64,000 nt of DNA from Xiheimicrobium sp033763395. GTDB taxonomy: Bacteria; Myxococcota; Myxococcia; Myxococcales; Myxococcaceae. How positions within the stretch are numbered: the first letter of the stretch is position 1; each line of letters opens with the position of its first letter. Positions 36,430-43,904 of this stretch are shown here, in pieces. The translations under genes and the position numbers were made by a program. The stretch is taken from NCBI GenBank assembly GCA_033763395.1, contig JANRKQ010000049.1, forward strand, positions 1-64,000, written 5' to 3'. Below the pieces are notes generated by a model. That model was not told the origin of the DNA. It searched no databases and was given only the letters and a program-made list of their open reading frames with translations.

Positions 36430-36822
36430 ATGGCGGCAGACCAGAAACCAGGCATCGAGGGACGTCAGGCGCCCAGGGCGCCCATCGAGCTGAAGGTCGA
36501 CTACAAGAAGCTCAACTCGTTCTTCGCCGACTACACGAAGAACATCAGCAAGGGCGGCACCTTCATCAAGACGAAGAAGCCTCTGCCCATCGGCACCCGC
36601 TTCCTCTTCAAGCTCACCGTGCCCCAGCGGAGCGATCCCTTCGAGCTGCTCGGTGAGGTCGTCTGGAGCACCATCGAGGGTGACGAGCCCGGCATGGGCA
36701 TCAAGTTCGTCTACTCCGCCGACACCCAGCGGTCGGACTTCGAGGGCGTCGTCGAGCAGCTCATGTCGTCGAGCCTCGGCAACGATCTGGCCAGCCGCCT
36801 GCTGAACAAGCCGATCAAGTGA
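36430..36822 (+). CDS. PilZ domain protein (myxobacterial TIGR02266-like type)
   Basis: A 130-residue cytoplasmic protein. The core FADYTKNISKGGTFIKTKKP (conserved N-x-S-x-GG) and GEVVWSTIEGDEPGMGIKFV are typical of the small PilZ paralogues abundant in myxobacteria. The N-terminal RxxxR motif for cyclic-di-GMP binding is only weakly represented (EGRQAPRAPIELKV), so binding is uncertain. Such proteins influence motility and development in Myxococcus. The next gene's GTG overlaps its stop (GTGA), so they are co-translated. Confidence 0.88.
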   Translation: MAADQKPGIEGRQAPRAPIELKVDYKKLNSFFADYTKNISKGGTFIKTKKPLPIGTRFLFKLTVPQRSDPFELLGEVVWSTIEGDEPGMGIKFVYSADTQRSDFEGVVEQLMSSSLGNDLASRLLNKPIK

Positions 36823-37397
36823 GCGCCGCGGTGGTGACGAGGAGCGGCCTGCTGCTCGGCGTGATGCTCGCCTGCGCCTGCCGGGGTGAGCCGCCGAAAC
36901 CCCCACCACCGCCGCCGCCTCCCGCGCCCGCCGCTCCCAGCGCGCCTCCACCGTCACGGCAGACCGACGTCACGGCAGAGGACTACCGCATGCCCCGGTT
37001 GCCGGCCGGGCGGGTGACGGTCGCCGCGGCGTCGGGGAAAAGAGTCTCGTTCGACGTCGAGATCGCGGCGACGCGCGACTCGCGCACGCGCGGGCTCATG
37101 TGGCGCTACGCGCTGCCCGAGACCGCCGGCATGTTGTTCATCTTCACCCGCGAGCAGCCGCTCTCGTTCTGGATGCGCAACACCCTCATCCCGCTCGACA
37201 TGCTCTTCATCGACGCGAAGGGGAAGGTGGTGAGCCTCATCGAGAACGCCGAGCCGCGCACGCTGAGCTCGCGCCCCTCGACGGGCCCCGCGACGTACGT
37301 GCTCGAAGTGGCTGGCGGCACCTGCGCGAAGAAGGGCCTCAAGGCCGGAGCCCAGGTGACGTTCGAGGGCATCTCGAACATCGTGCCCGAGGAGTGA
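36819..37397 (+). CDS. DUF192 family exported protein
   Basis: A 192-residue protein starting at GTG 36819, overlapping the PilZ stop. N-terminal hydrophobic signal (LLLGVMLACAC) with possible lipidation at one of the Cys, then a Pro/Ala-rich spacer (RGEPPKPPPPPPPPAPAAPS). From ~62 onward is a DUF192 domain with the hallmark motifs TRGLMWRYALPETAGMLFIF and LSFWMRNTLIPLDMLFID. DUF192 proteins are small beta-barrel proteins of unknown function, usually exported. A lipoprotein gene follows four bases later. Confidence 0.88.
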   Translation: MSAAVVTRSGLLLGVMLACACRGEPPKPPPPPPPPAPAAPSAPPPSRQTDVTAEDYRMPRLPAGRVTVAAASGKRVSFDVEIAATRDSRTRGLMWRYALPETAGMLFIFTREQPLSFWMRNTLIPLDMLFIDAKGKVVSLIENAEPRTLSSRPSTGPATYVLEVAGGTCAKKGLKAGAQVTFEGISNIVPEE

Positions 37398-37400
37398 GTC

Positions 37401-38474
37401 GTGCGCGCAGTGCTCGTCCTGGTGTTGGCCGTCGGCGCGGCGTGCTCTCCGCTGATGCCCGTGCGACCCGATGGTGGCGAGGGCGACGGCGGACCCAGCG
37501 AGCGCGCTGACGCAGGCACCGTCGACGCTGGAACATTGACGGGCCAGATCCAGGTCGACGTGCTGCTCGAGGCCCGCAGTCGCCTGGGCGCGCGCTCCGT
37601 GCGCGGGTTTCGTCCCTGGCGGGGCGGCGTCGCGATCGTCGGCACCTCGCTCGTCTGGGTCGAGAGCGGCGTGACGCCGGGCATCTTCCGCATGCCAGTC
37701 GAGGGCTGCGGTGGGGGCGCGGGCTGTGTCGAGACGATCGCCTCGGTGACCCGGCCCAGCGCGTTCGCGGCGCTCTCCGACTCGGTGCTGGTGGCCGACG
37801 TGACGGTGCTGCGCCGGTACGTCATCGGTGGGTCGCCGACGATGGTGGCCACGGCGCAGAGCGAGCTGGTGAACCTGGCGACCGACGGGGCGAGCGCCTT
37901 CTGGACGACCGAGAGCAGCGCCATTCTCAAGACCCCGTTTGGTGGCGTGACCTCGACGCTCATCAACTCGAATGGAACGCCCTTTGCGATGACGGTCGCG
38001 GGCACACGGCTCAACTGGGTCGGCGTCGACATCTCGGGGTTGCAGGCCGTCATGCAGTCGATCGGCCTCGACGGGCGTGGCGCGCGTGAAGACCGGCGCT
38101 CGGGGAGCGGCTTCCAGACGATGAAGGGAGACGAGCGGTTCCTCTTCTTCGCGCGCGATGCCGCGCCTTCGACGGTGGTGCGCCAGACGCTCAGCAATGG
38201 GCTCCTCGAGGTGGTTGGGACGAACGCACAGGGCGTCACCGACTTCGCCATCGAGGCGACACGCGCCTGCTGGACCGAGCCCGGCACGAGCGCCGCGGCC
38301 AACGGCCGGGTGCGGTGTGTCTCGCACGAGAGCACGCAGGCCGAGACGGTTGCCGAGTCGCTCCCGTTTCCGGTCGCGATCACCGCGCACGAGGGCGCTT
38401 TGTACGTGCTCGCAGCGGGCACGGTCGGAGCGAGCTTCGCAGACGGCCGCATCGTGCGCATCGCCTGGCGCTGA
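37401..38474 (+). CDS. Lipoprotein of unknown function, propeller-like repeats
   Basis: A 357-residue protein starting at GTG 37401; MRAVLVLVLAVGAAC gives a lipoprotein signal (Cys15), followed by an Asp/Gly/Ala-rich linker (DGGEGDGG...DAGTVDAG) common in this genome. The remainder is beta-rich with repeating elements such as VAIVGTSLVWVESG, ALSDSVLVADV and NLATDGASAFWTT, similar to six-bladed propellers that bind sugars or peptides, but no family motif is certain. It follows DUF192 by three bases and closes the PilZ-DUF192-lipoprotein unit. Confidence 0.65.
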   Translation: MRAVLVLVLAVGAACSPLMPVRPDGGEGDGGPSERADAGTVDAGTLTGQIQVDVLLEARSRLGARSVRGFRPWRGGVAIVGTSLVWVESGVTPGIFRMPVEGCGGGAGCVETIASVTRPSAFAALSDSVLVADVTVLRRYVIGGSPTMVATAQSELVNLATDGASAFWTTESSAILKTPFGGVTSTLINSNGTPFAMTVAGTRLNWVGVDISGLQAVMQSIGLDGRGAREDRRSGSGFQTMKGDERFLFFARDAAPSTVVRQTLSNGLLEVVGTNAQGVTDFAIEATRACWTEPGTSAAANGRVRCVSHESTQAETVAESLPFPVAITAHEGALYVLAAGTVGASFADGRIVRIAWR

Positions 38475-38628
38475 GGCTCCGCGCGGCACCTGGCCGAGGT
38501 CGTCCGAGCGAGGCTCGAAACCTCGGCGTGCGACGGGTGCTCCCGCCTGGGAATGGCCCCGACTCACAAGCCGGTCGTGAACTCTCGGAGCGTCGTCTCG
38601 TCGGTTCGCGGAGGAGGCTCTGATCTGG

Positions 38629-38652
38629 GCGGCCCGGCCCGAAGCGGGCCGC
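38629..38652. terminator. Strong GC hairpin between convergent genes
   Basis: GCGGCCCG and CGGGCCGC form an 8-bp perfect stem with an 8-base loop, immediately beyond the stop codon of the leftward coiled-coil gene and 155 bases beyond the stop of the rightward lipoprotein gene. It has no T-tract but is in the right place for a shared terminator. Confidence 0.45.
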
Positions 38653-38653
38653 G

Positions 38654-39943
38654 TCAGTGTACGTTGAGCTTGTCGGGCGCCGGAACGATCTCGGTCGTCG
38701 CCGCTTCGGACGACACGGGCACCACGGCGGGCATCGGCTCGGCGACGGCCGGCTCCTTCGCCTGCGACACGTCACGGGCGATCGCGGCGTCGGCCTTCTG
38801 CGTCTCGAGCGCGGCGATCTCGGCGTTGGTGGCCACGGCGTGGGCGAGCCGTGCTTCGTCCGCCTGCGCGGTGGCGAGCGCGTTCAGCTTGCGCGCCACG
38901 GCTGACATCTCGGCGGCGCGCACGGTGGCGTGCGAGCTGCGCATGCCAATGAGCGCGACCCGCGCGCGCTCGAGCAGCGCCACCTGGGACTTGAGCTTGG
39001 CGAGCACCCGCTCGCGCTTGAGCCGCATCTCGCCCAGGCGCTCCAGCTCTTCCTTCAGCGACTCGGCGGCGACCTCGAGCTGCTTCTTCGCCACGGCGTC
39101 GCGCGCCTTCTTCGCTGACGCCGTGAGCTCCTCGATCTCCTTCTGCAGATCGCGGTGCGCGTCGTCGTGCAGGTGCGACTCGACGCCGGCCCACTCGGCG
39201 GCCAGGTCGATGGCGTCCTTGGTGAGCTTGCCGACGGTGCGGGCGAGTTCTTCGCGCGCGGGCTCCCGGGGCAGCTCGGCGAGCTGGCGGCCACACTGCC
39301 GGTACACCCCCATCGCGCGGCTGAGCTGGTCGGCGAACTCTCCGTCGAGCGTGGGGAGCACCTCGTCGCCGCGCGCCTCGACCGGGTCGGCCTTGAGCGC
39401 GAGGTGCGAGGCGAGCGAGCCCAGCCCCGCGAAGAGCGCGATGATGGTGCCGCTGACGGCGGCGTTGAGCAGCATCGGCGTGTGCACGTCCTGGAGCCGC
39501 AGCGAGAGGATCTCGGCCACCTTGAGGCCCGCCACCGACAACCCCGCCGTCGCGCCGGCCGTCGCCACGTAGTGCCCGATGCCCGGCCGCGACGAGCCCA
39601 CGCTGTGCTCGTCGCCATACTCGGCCAGCCGGCCCTTCACCACCAGCGCCCCAGCGACCGCGCCCGCCATCGCCACCGTCCACCCCTGCGTGAGGCCGAA
39701 GAGCCAGGGCAGGGCGGGGAGGAGCACCGAGGCTCCCATGAGCAGCAGCCGGTCGAGCTTGCCGCCGCGCACGCAGGCCAGCGCCATGCCCGCCAGCGCC
39801 AGGAACGACAGCGGCACCGGGACGTGGGCCTTCACCGTCAGCCAGGCCACCACGCCGGCCGCGGCGCCCGCCAGCAGCGACCGGGTGACGTTGCGCTCGA
39901 AGACTTCACGCTGCTGCAGCTGCACGACGGCGGTGGAGGACAT
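38654..39943 (-). CDS. Multi-pass membrane protein with long coiled coil
   Basis: A 429-residue protein. Residues ~20-175 contain about four to six membrane segments (SLLAGAAAGVVAWLTVKAHV; LLMGASVLLPALPWLFGL; MLLNAAVSGTIIALFAGLGS). From ~215 to ~385 it is a long, charged alpha-helical coiled coil (LQKEIEELTASAKKARDAVA; LKEELERLGEMRLKRERVL), ending in an Ala/Val/Pro-rich tail. No domain was recognised. It lies 23 bases downstream of the VWA gene on the same strand, so they are probably co-transcribed. Structural or scaffolding role is plausible; function unknown. Confidence 0.65.
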   Translation of the reverse strand: MSSTAVVQLQQREVFERNVTRSLLAGAAAGVVAWLTVKAHVPVPLSFLALAGMALACVRGGKLDRLLLMGASVLLPALPWLFGLTQGWTVAMAGAVAGALVVKGRLAEYGDEHSVGSSRPGIGHYVATAGATAGLSVAGLKVAEILSLRLQDVHTPMLLNAAVSGTIIALFAGLGSLASHLALKADPVEARGDEVLPTLDGEFADQLSRAMGVYRQCGRQLAELPREPAREELARTVGKLTKDAIDLAAEWAGVESHLHDDAHRDLQKEIEELTASAKKARDAVAKKQLEVAAESLKEELERLGEMRLKRERVLAKLKSQVALLERARVALIGMRSSHATVRAAEMSAVARKLNALATAQADEARLAHAVATNAEIAALETQKADAAIARDVSQAKEPAVAEPMPAVVPVSSEAATTEIVPAPDKLNVH

Positions 39944-39966
39944 GGGCGGGCTCGGAGGAGGGCGTT

Positions 39967-41397
39967 TCAGTAGGTGGAGTTGAGGAGGCCGAAGTCCATG
40001 CGGGCCTTCTTGCGCGCGGCCTTCGAGTAGCTGTTGACCTGGCCTTCGTCCTTCGCTTCCTCGAGGCCACCGATCAGGGCGTCCTGCTCGACGAGATCCT
40101 GGGCCACCGAGGGCGCTCCCGCCGCGCGGCCCGACAGCCCGAGGAGGCCCTTGTTGAGCTCGAGGAGCTTGCGGGCCTCGCCGCGGTCGCCGCGCTTGAG
40201 CGCCTCGACGGCCTGTTGGGTGTTGGCGCCGGCCTGCGCGCGGGCGGCGAGCACGAGCGCCTCGCCGTCCTGCTTGGCCTGCACCTGGGCGAGGTCGCTG
40301 CTGACGGCCGCGCGCACCACCGCGTTCGTCGTCACCGGCTGGCTGGCGAGCAGGTCGGTGTAGTTGAGCGTCAGCGCGCTCACGTCGAGCGCCTGGCCAT
40401 CGCTCCCGCCCTGGACCTGCACCTGCAGCACCACGCGCTCGCTGCCACCGGCCGTGATGTCGGGGAGCGCGAAGGTGACGAGCTCGTCGGTGCCCTGCTG
40501 CGCGCGAGCGATGGGCGTGTACCCGAAGGTGCGCACGAGGCTGCCGGTCGGGACCTTCACCGTGAGCGTCACGTTGCGGGCCACCTGCGTGCCGGCGGCG
40601 TCGAGATCCTTCTGGAAGATGCGCTGCAGCTGCGAGGCGTCCTGCAGGTAGGCGTACGCGCCAGCGCCGACCTCGGCGAGGGACTCCATGAGCTGCTCGT
40701 TGAAGTCGTCGCCGACGCCGATGCTCGAGACCGACAGCCCCGAGGCACGCAAGCTGCGGGCGATGTTCACCAACGACGCCTGGTCGGTGACGCCCTCGGT
40801 GGGCTGCCCGTCGCTGATGAGGATGACGCGGTTGACCTGGAAGCTGCCTCGCGTGCGCTCCAACAGATCCCTCGCCGTGGTGAGGCCGGCGCCGATGTTG
40901 GTGCCGCCGTCATCCCAGATGCCGTCGATGTAGGTGAGCAGCCGCGAGCGGTTCTCGGCCGTCGCGTACAGGCCCTCGAGCGCCTTCACGTCGCTGCCGT
41001 AGTGCACGATGGTGAGTCGGTCGTCGGGCCGCAGCGCGCTCACGAGGTGACGGGCCGCCTGCTTGGCCTGGTCGAGCTTGAAGCCGCTCATCGAGCCGGA
41101 CCGATCGATGACGAGCGCCAGGTTGACGGGCGCGCGCACCCGCCCGGGCACCTCGAGGCCCTTGACGTCAGCGGTGAGGAAGACGTCGGTCGTCCCCACG
41201 GCCACCAGCGGGTGCGACAGGCGCGTGGTGAGGGTGAGGCTGCCGTTCGACGCGCTCGCGGGCGGGGGCGCGGTGACGACCGGCGGCGGAGAAGCCACGG
41301 GCGTGGGCGGGGAGCCCGTGGGACGAGGCAAGCCGACCACGAGCGCGACGAGGGCGAGCAGGCCTGCTGCGCCAAGGAAAATGCCGGTTCTGTTCAT
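39967..41397 (-). CDS. Von Willebrand factor A (VWA) domain protein
   Basis: A 476-residue protein with an N-terminal signal anchor (MNRTGIFLGAAGLLALVALVVG, no lipobox) and a Pro/Val/Ala-rich spacer. A VWA domain lies at ~90-260 with the MIDAS metal site DRSGSMSG, Thr in DDGGTNIGAG and Asp in LISDGQPTEG, so it should bind a divalent cation. After the VWA region there is a beta-rich part and a helical C-terminus (LVEQDALIGGLEEAKDEGQV). This layout resembles the bacterial YfbK-like VWA proteins. VWA domains mediate adhesion; the neighbourhood of Glt-like genes makes a motility-related adhesive role possible but unproven. It may be co-transcribed with the downstream coiled-coil gene. Confidence 0.85.
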   Translation of the reverse strand: MNRTGIFLGAAGLLALVALVVGLPRPTGSPPTPVASPPPVVTAPPPASASNGSLTLTTRLSHPLVAVGTTDVFLTADVKGLEVPGRVRAPVNLALVIDRSGSMSGFKLDQAKQAARHLVSALRPDDRLTIVHYGSDVKALEGLYATAENRSRLLTYIDGIWDDGGTNIGAGLTTARDLLERTRGSFQVNRVILISDGQPTEGVTDQASLVNIARSLRASGLSVSSIGVGDDFNEQLMESLAEVGAGAYAYLQDASQLQRIFQKDLDAAGTQVARNVTLTVKVPTGSLVRTFGYTPIARAQQGTDELVTFALPDITAGGSERVVLQVQVQGGSDGQALDVSALTLNYTDLLASQPVTTNAVVRAAVSSDLAQVQAKQDGEALVLAARAQAGANTQQAVEALKRGDRGEARKLLELNKGLLGLSGRAAGAPSVAQDLVEQDALIGGLEEAKDEGQVNSYSKAARKKARMDFGLLNSTY

Positions 41398-41560
41398 GGA
41401 AACCTCCGAAATCCGTCGAGGACAGCGCAAAGACACCGCGAGGCCGCCCCGGTTCTACGAACCAGCAGCCACAACGATCTACTGCGAGGCCTGTTCCAGC
41501 GACGTCGGGCGACCGGAGGACGGTCAAACGCCCGATGGAGGTCAGCGAACCTTCATGCGC

Positions 41561-42058
41561 CTACATGCCGGCGTCGGGCGCCGAGCCGCGGGCACAGAAG
41601 TAGGGCGTGCGGACGTTGTTGATGAGGGCGCTGGCGGTGAGGTCCTGGCGAATCGCCTCGAGGGTCTGCTCGTCGAGGAGCAGGGCACGGCAGTTGAGGC
41701 GGGTGTCTCCGCGCTCGTCGAGCCGCGGGTCGAAGCTCGGGCATGCCGCGCCGGGGTCGCAGGGGTTCGAGCAGTACCCCTCGGCCGCCGAGTCTTCGCC
41801 TGCGTCCGAGACGAACGTCGCGTCGCGGACACACAACAGGCTGTCGCAGTCGAGCGAGCCGAAGGCCAGAAAGTCGCGCGTGGCGTTGGTGCCCGTGCCG
41901 GTTCGAGCGCGCACCTCGCGCTCGGTGATGTCGGTCACGCCAGCGTCGGTTCGTTTGGGCATTCGGCAGACGCGGCCGCGGTCGGTGCTGGGCGGGCAGG
42001 CCGAGAAGACGATGGCGGTGGTGACGAGTCCGGCGAGCCCGAGCGAAGCCTTCGACAT
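41561..42058 (-). CDS. Lipoprotein, CglC/GltK-like candidate
   Basis: A 165-residue protein from ATG 42058, giving a signal MSKASLGLAGLVTTAIVFSAC (lipidation at Cys21). The mature part has several Cys (LDCDSLLCVRDATFV; EGYCSNPCDPGAACPSFD) in a small disulfide-rich domain, with DFLAFGSLDC and LINNVRTPYFCARG. It lies divergent from two outer-membrane barrels and a TPR protein of the gliding type. In Myxococcus the equivalent cluster includes a small lipoprotein (GltK, also called AgmO/CglC), so I propose the same role; the assignment rests mainly on context and cannot be proven by sight. The 188-base gap before the barrel gene should hold both promoters. Confidence 0.6.
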   Translation of the reverse strand: MSKASLGLAGLVTTAIVFSACPPSTDRGRVCRMPKRTDAGVTDITEREVRARTGTGTNATRDFLAFGSLDCDSLLCVRDATFVSDAGEDSAAEGYCSNPCDPGAACPSFDPRLDERGDTRLNCRALLLDEQTLEAIRQDLTASALINNVRTPYFCARGSAPDAGM

Positions 42059-42246
42059 GGTCGGTTGTTCTCCGTCGCCCGGCGTCCCTTTGGGTCTTCT
42101 GCGCCGAACGGCGCGGCACCGTACCATACGCGTCTTCGGAATCGAGGCTTCACACGCGCGGGGTTGCGGGTAGAGTGCGCGCGCTCGTTTCGGCAAGGGG
42201 CCCGGTCGCTTTCGTCCGGGGTGCATTCGCGGAGAGTCAAACGAAC

Positions 42247-43116
42247 ATGGCGTTCCATCGATACCTCGCGGCGGCCTCGGTCCTGCTGCTGGCGGTGTCT
42301 TCGTCGCCTGCGTACGCGCAGGGTTTCGAGGGCCTCGACCTCAGCGACGACGGCAAGAAGGACGAGAAGAAGAAGGATCCTCCCAGGGACGAGCTCGACC
42401 TCACGGCGCCCGAGAAGAAGCCCGAGGTGAAGGCCGACAAGCCCAGGGACGATCGCAAGCCGCTCAAGCCCGACCAGCCGTCGGTCGAGCGCGACGTCAC
42501 CCAGGACGACCGCGTCAAGAGCGTGCAGCGCAAGCTGTACATCAAGCGGGGCCGCTTCGAGCTGGCGCCTGCCTTTCTGATCAACGTCAACGACCCGTAT
42601 TACACCCGCTTCGGGGGCCAGCTGCGCGCGGCCTTCTACCCCTCCGACACGCTCGCCATCGCCGCGCGCTTCGCGCTCATGCATACGCTGCCGTCGGACG
42701 ACGTGCGTCAGGCGACGCGGACGCTGCAGTCGCGCATCTTGTTCTCGGTGCCGTACTGGGCCGCGATGGCCGACCTCGAGTGGAGCCCCCTCTACGGCAA
42801 GGTCTCGTTCCTCAACTCGATTCTGCACCTCGACGGGTACGTGCTGGCCGGCGGCGGGGTCGTCTTCACCGAACGAACCGGCACTGTCGACATGGCCACG
42901 GGCGAGCCACGGCCCATCAACCCGGCGTTCGACCTCGGCATCGGCCTGCGCTTCGTCGCGAAGGACTTCCTGGCCGTCAACCTCGGCCTGGTGAACACCA
43001 CCTATGTCGACACGCCGCGCGGCACGAACAAGGGCGTGACCCAGAACCTCATGATGCTCTCCGTCGGCGTGTCGCTGTTCCTCCCGCCGAAGTCGACGTA
43101 CCGGGAGGCCGAGTGA
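42247..43116 (+). CDS. gltB: Outer-membrane beta-barrel protein, GltB-like
   Basis: A 289-residue protein. Signal peptide to ~25 (SSSPAYAQ), then the mature N-terminus begins GFEGLDLSDDGKK and a Lys/Asp/Pro-rich linker to ~85. Residues ~95-285 are alternating beta strands of an outer-membrane barrel (LYIKRGRFELAPAFLINVND; LEWSPLYGKVSFLNSILHLD; FDLGIGLRFVAKDFLAVNLG), ending SVGVSLFLPP, typical of the myxobacterial OMP family that includes GltA and GltB. In Myxococcus these barrels carry the outer-membrane end of the gliding machinery. The next barrel gene overlaps its stop by one base (TGATG). Which of GltA and GltB each barrel matches is inferred from the usual gene order. Confidence 0.72.
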   Translation: MAFHRYLAAASVLLLAVSSSPAYAQGFEGLDLSDDGKKDEKKKDPPRDELDLTAPEKKPEVKADKPRDDRKPLKPDQPSVERDVTQDDRVKSVQRKLYIKRGRFELAPAFLINVNDPYYTRFGGQLRAAFYPSDTLAIAARFALMHTLPSDDVRQATRTLQSRILFSVPYWAAMADLEWSPLYGKVSFLNSILHLDGYVLAGGGVVFTERTGTVDMATGEPRPINPAFDLGIGLRFVAKDFLAVNLGLVNTTYVDTPRGTNKGVTQNLMMLSVGVSLFLPPKSTYREAE

Positions 43117-43901
43117 TGAAACGAACTGCCTCGTGGTGGTTGCTGGCGCTGGCCCTCGTGTCGTTGCCGGCCCTGGCCCAGAAGTCCGAAGAGGAAGCTG
43201 GCGACGTGTCCGAGGCCGACAAGGACTCGGCGGGCCCGCTGCGCGAGCGCATTCCCCCTGTGTCAGGGCATCTCTTCCTGATGGACGGCCGCTTCGAGGT
43301 CAGCCCCGGCATCGGGCTGTCGATTCGTGATGCGTTCTTCACCAAGGTGATGTTCGGCGCTGCCCTCACGTACCACTTCACCGAGACCATCGGCCTATCG
43401 CTCCGCGGCGGGTACAACCTCTCGCTCATCTCGGGCACCGCGCAGATCTGCACAGCCGCGACCGCGACCACCGCCGCGGGCTGTCGGTCACCGACGCTCG
43501 ACGAGCTGACCACCCGCATCGATCCCAGCGGCGCCCGCGTGCCGACGAACGTCGCGTTCGGGTTCAACACCCTCTTGACCTCGCTCGACCTCCAGTGGGC
43601 CCCCATCTACGGCAAGCTGTCGCTCTCGGCCGAGAAGGTGCTGTCGTTCAACATGTACGGCCTCGTCGGGCCCTCCCTCGTCATGTACGGGCCGAACAAC
43701 GTGCTCACCGTCGGTGGAAACGTCGGCCTCGGGTTCCGCTTCTTCCTCAACAAGTTCCTCACCATCCGCGTCGAGCTGCGCGACACGATCTATTACGAGG
43801 ACGGCTTCCAGGGCGCCGCTCCCGTGGGCTCGCTGCGCAACCAGCTCATGGCCGAGTTCGGCTTCTCCATCTTCTTCCCCACCGTCTTTCAGGAGCGCTG
43901 A
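43116..43901 (+). CDS. gltA: Outer-membrane beta-barrel protein, GltA-like
   Basis: A 261-residue protein with a signal peptide (MKRTASWWLLALALVSLPALAQ) and a short acidic mature N-terminus, then an outer-membrane barrel from ~45 (LFLMDGRFEVSPGIGLSIRD; ALTYHFTETIGLSLRGGYNL; LQWAPIYGKLSLSAEKVLSF). The phrases VSPGIGLSIRDAFFTKVMFG and APIYGKLS parallel those of the preceding barrel (APAFLINVNDPYYTRFGGQL; SPLYGKVS), showing the two are paralogues. In Myxococcus two such adjacent barrels with GltC belong to the gliding complex. Start ATG 43116 overlaps the preceding stop, and the TPR gene begins three bases after this stop. Confidence 0.72.
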   Translation: MKRTASWWLLALALVSLPALAQKSEEEAGDVSEADKDSAGPLRERIPPVSGHLFLMDGRFEVSPGIGLSIRDAFFTKVMFGAALTYHFTETIGLSLRGGYNLSLISGTAQICTAATATTAAGCRSPTLDELTTRIDPSGARVPTNVAFGFNTLLTSLDLQWAPIYGKLSLSAEKVLSFNMYGLVGPSLVMYGPNNVLTVGGNVGLGFRFFLNKFLTIRVELRDTIYYEDGFQGAAPVGSLRNQLMAEFGFSIFFPTVFQER

Positions 43902-43904
43902 CCG

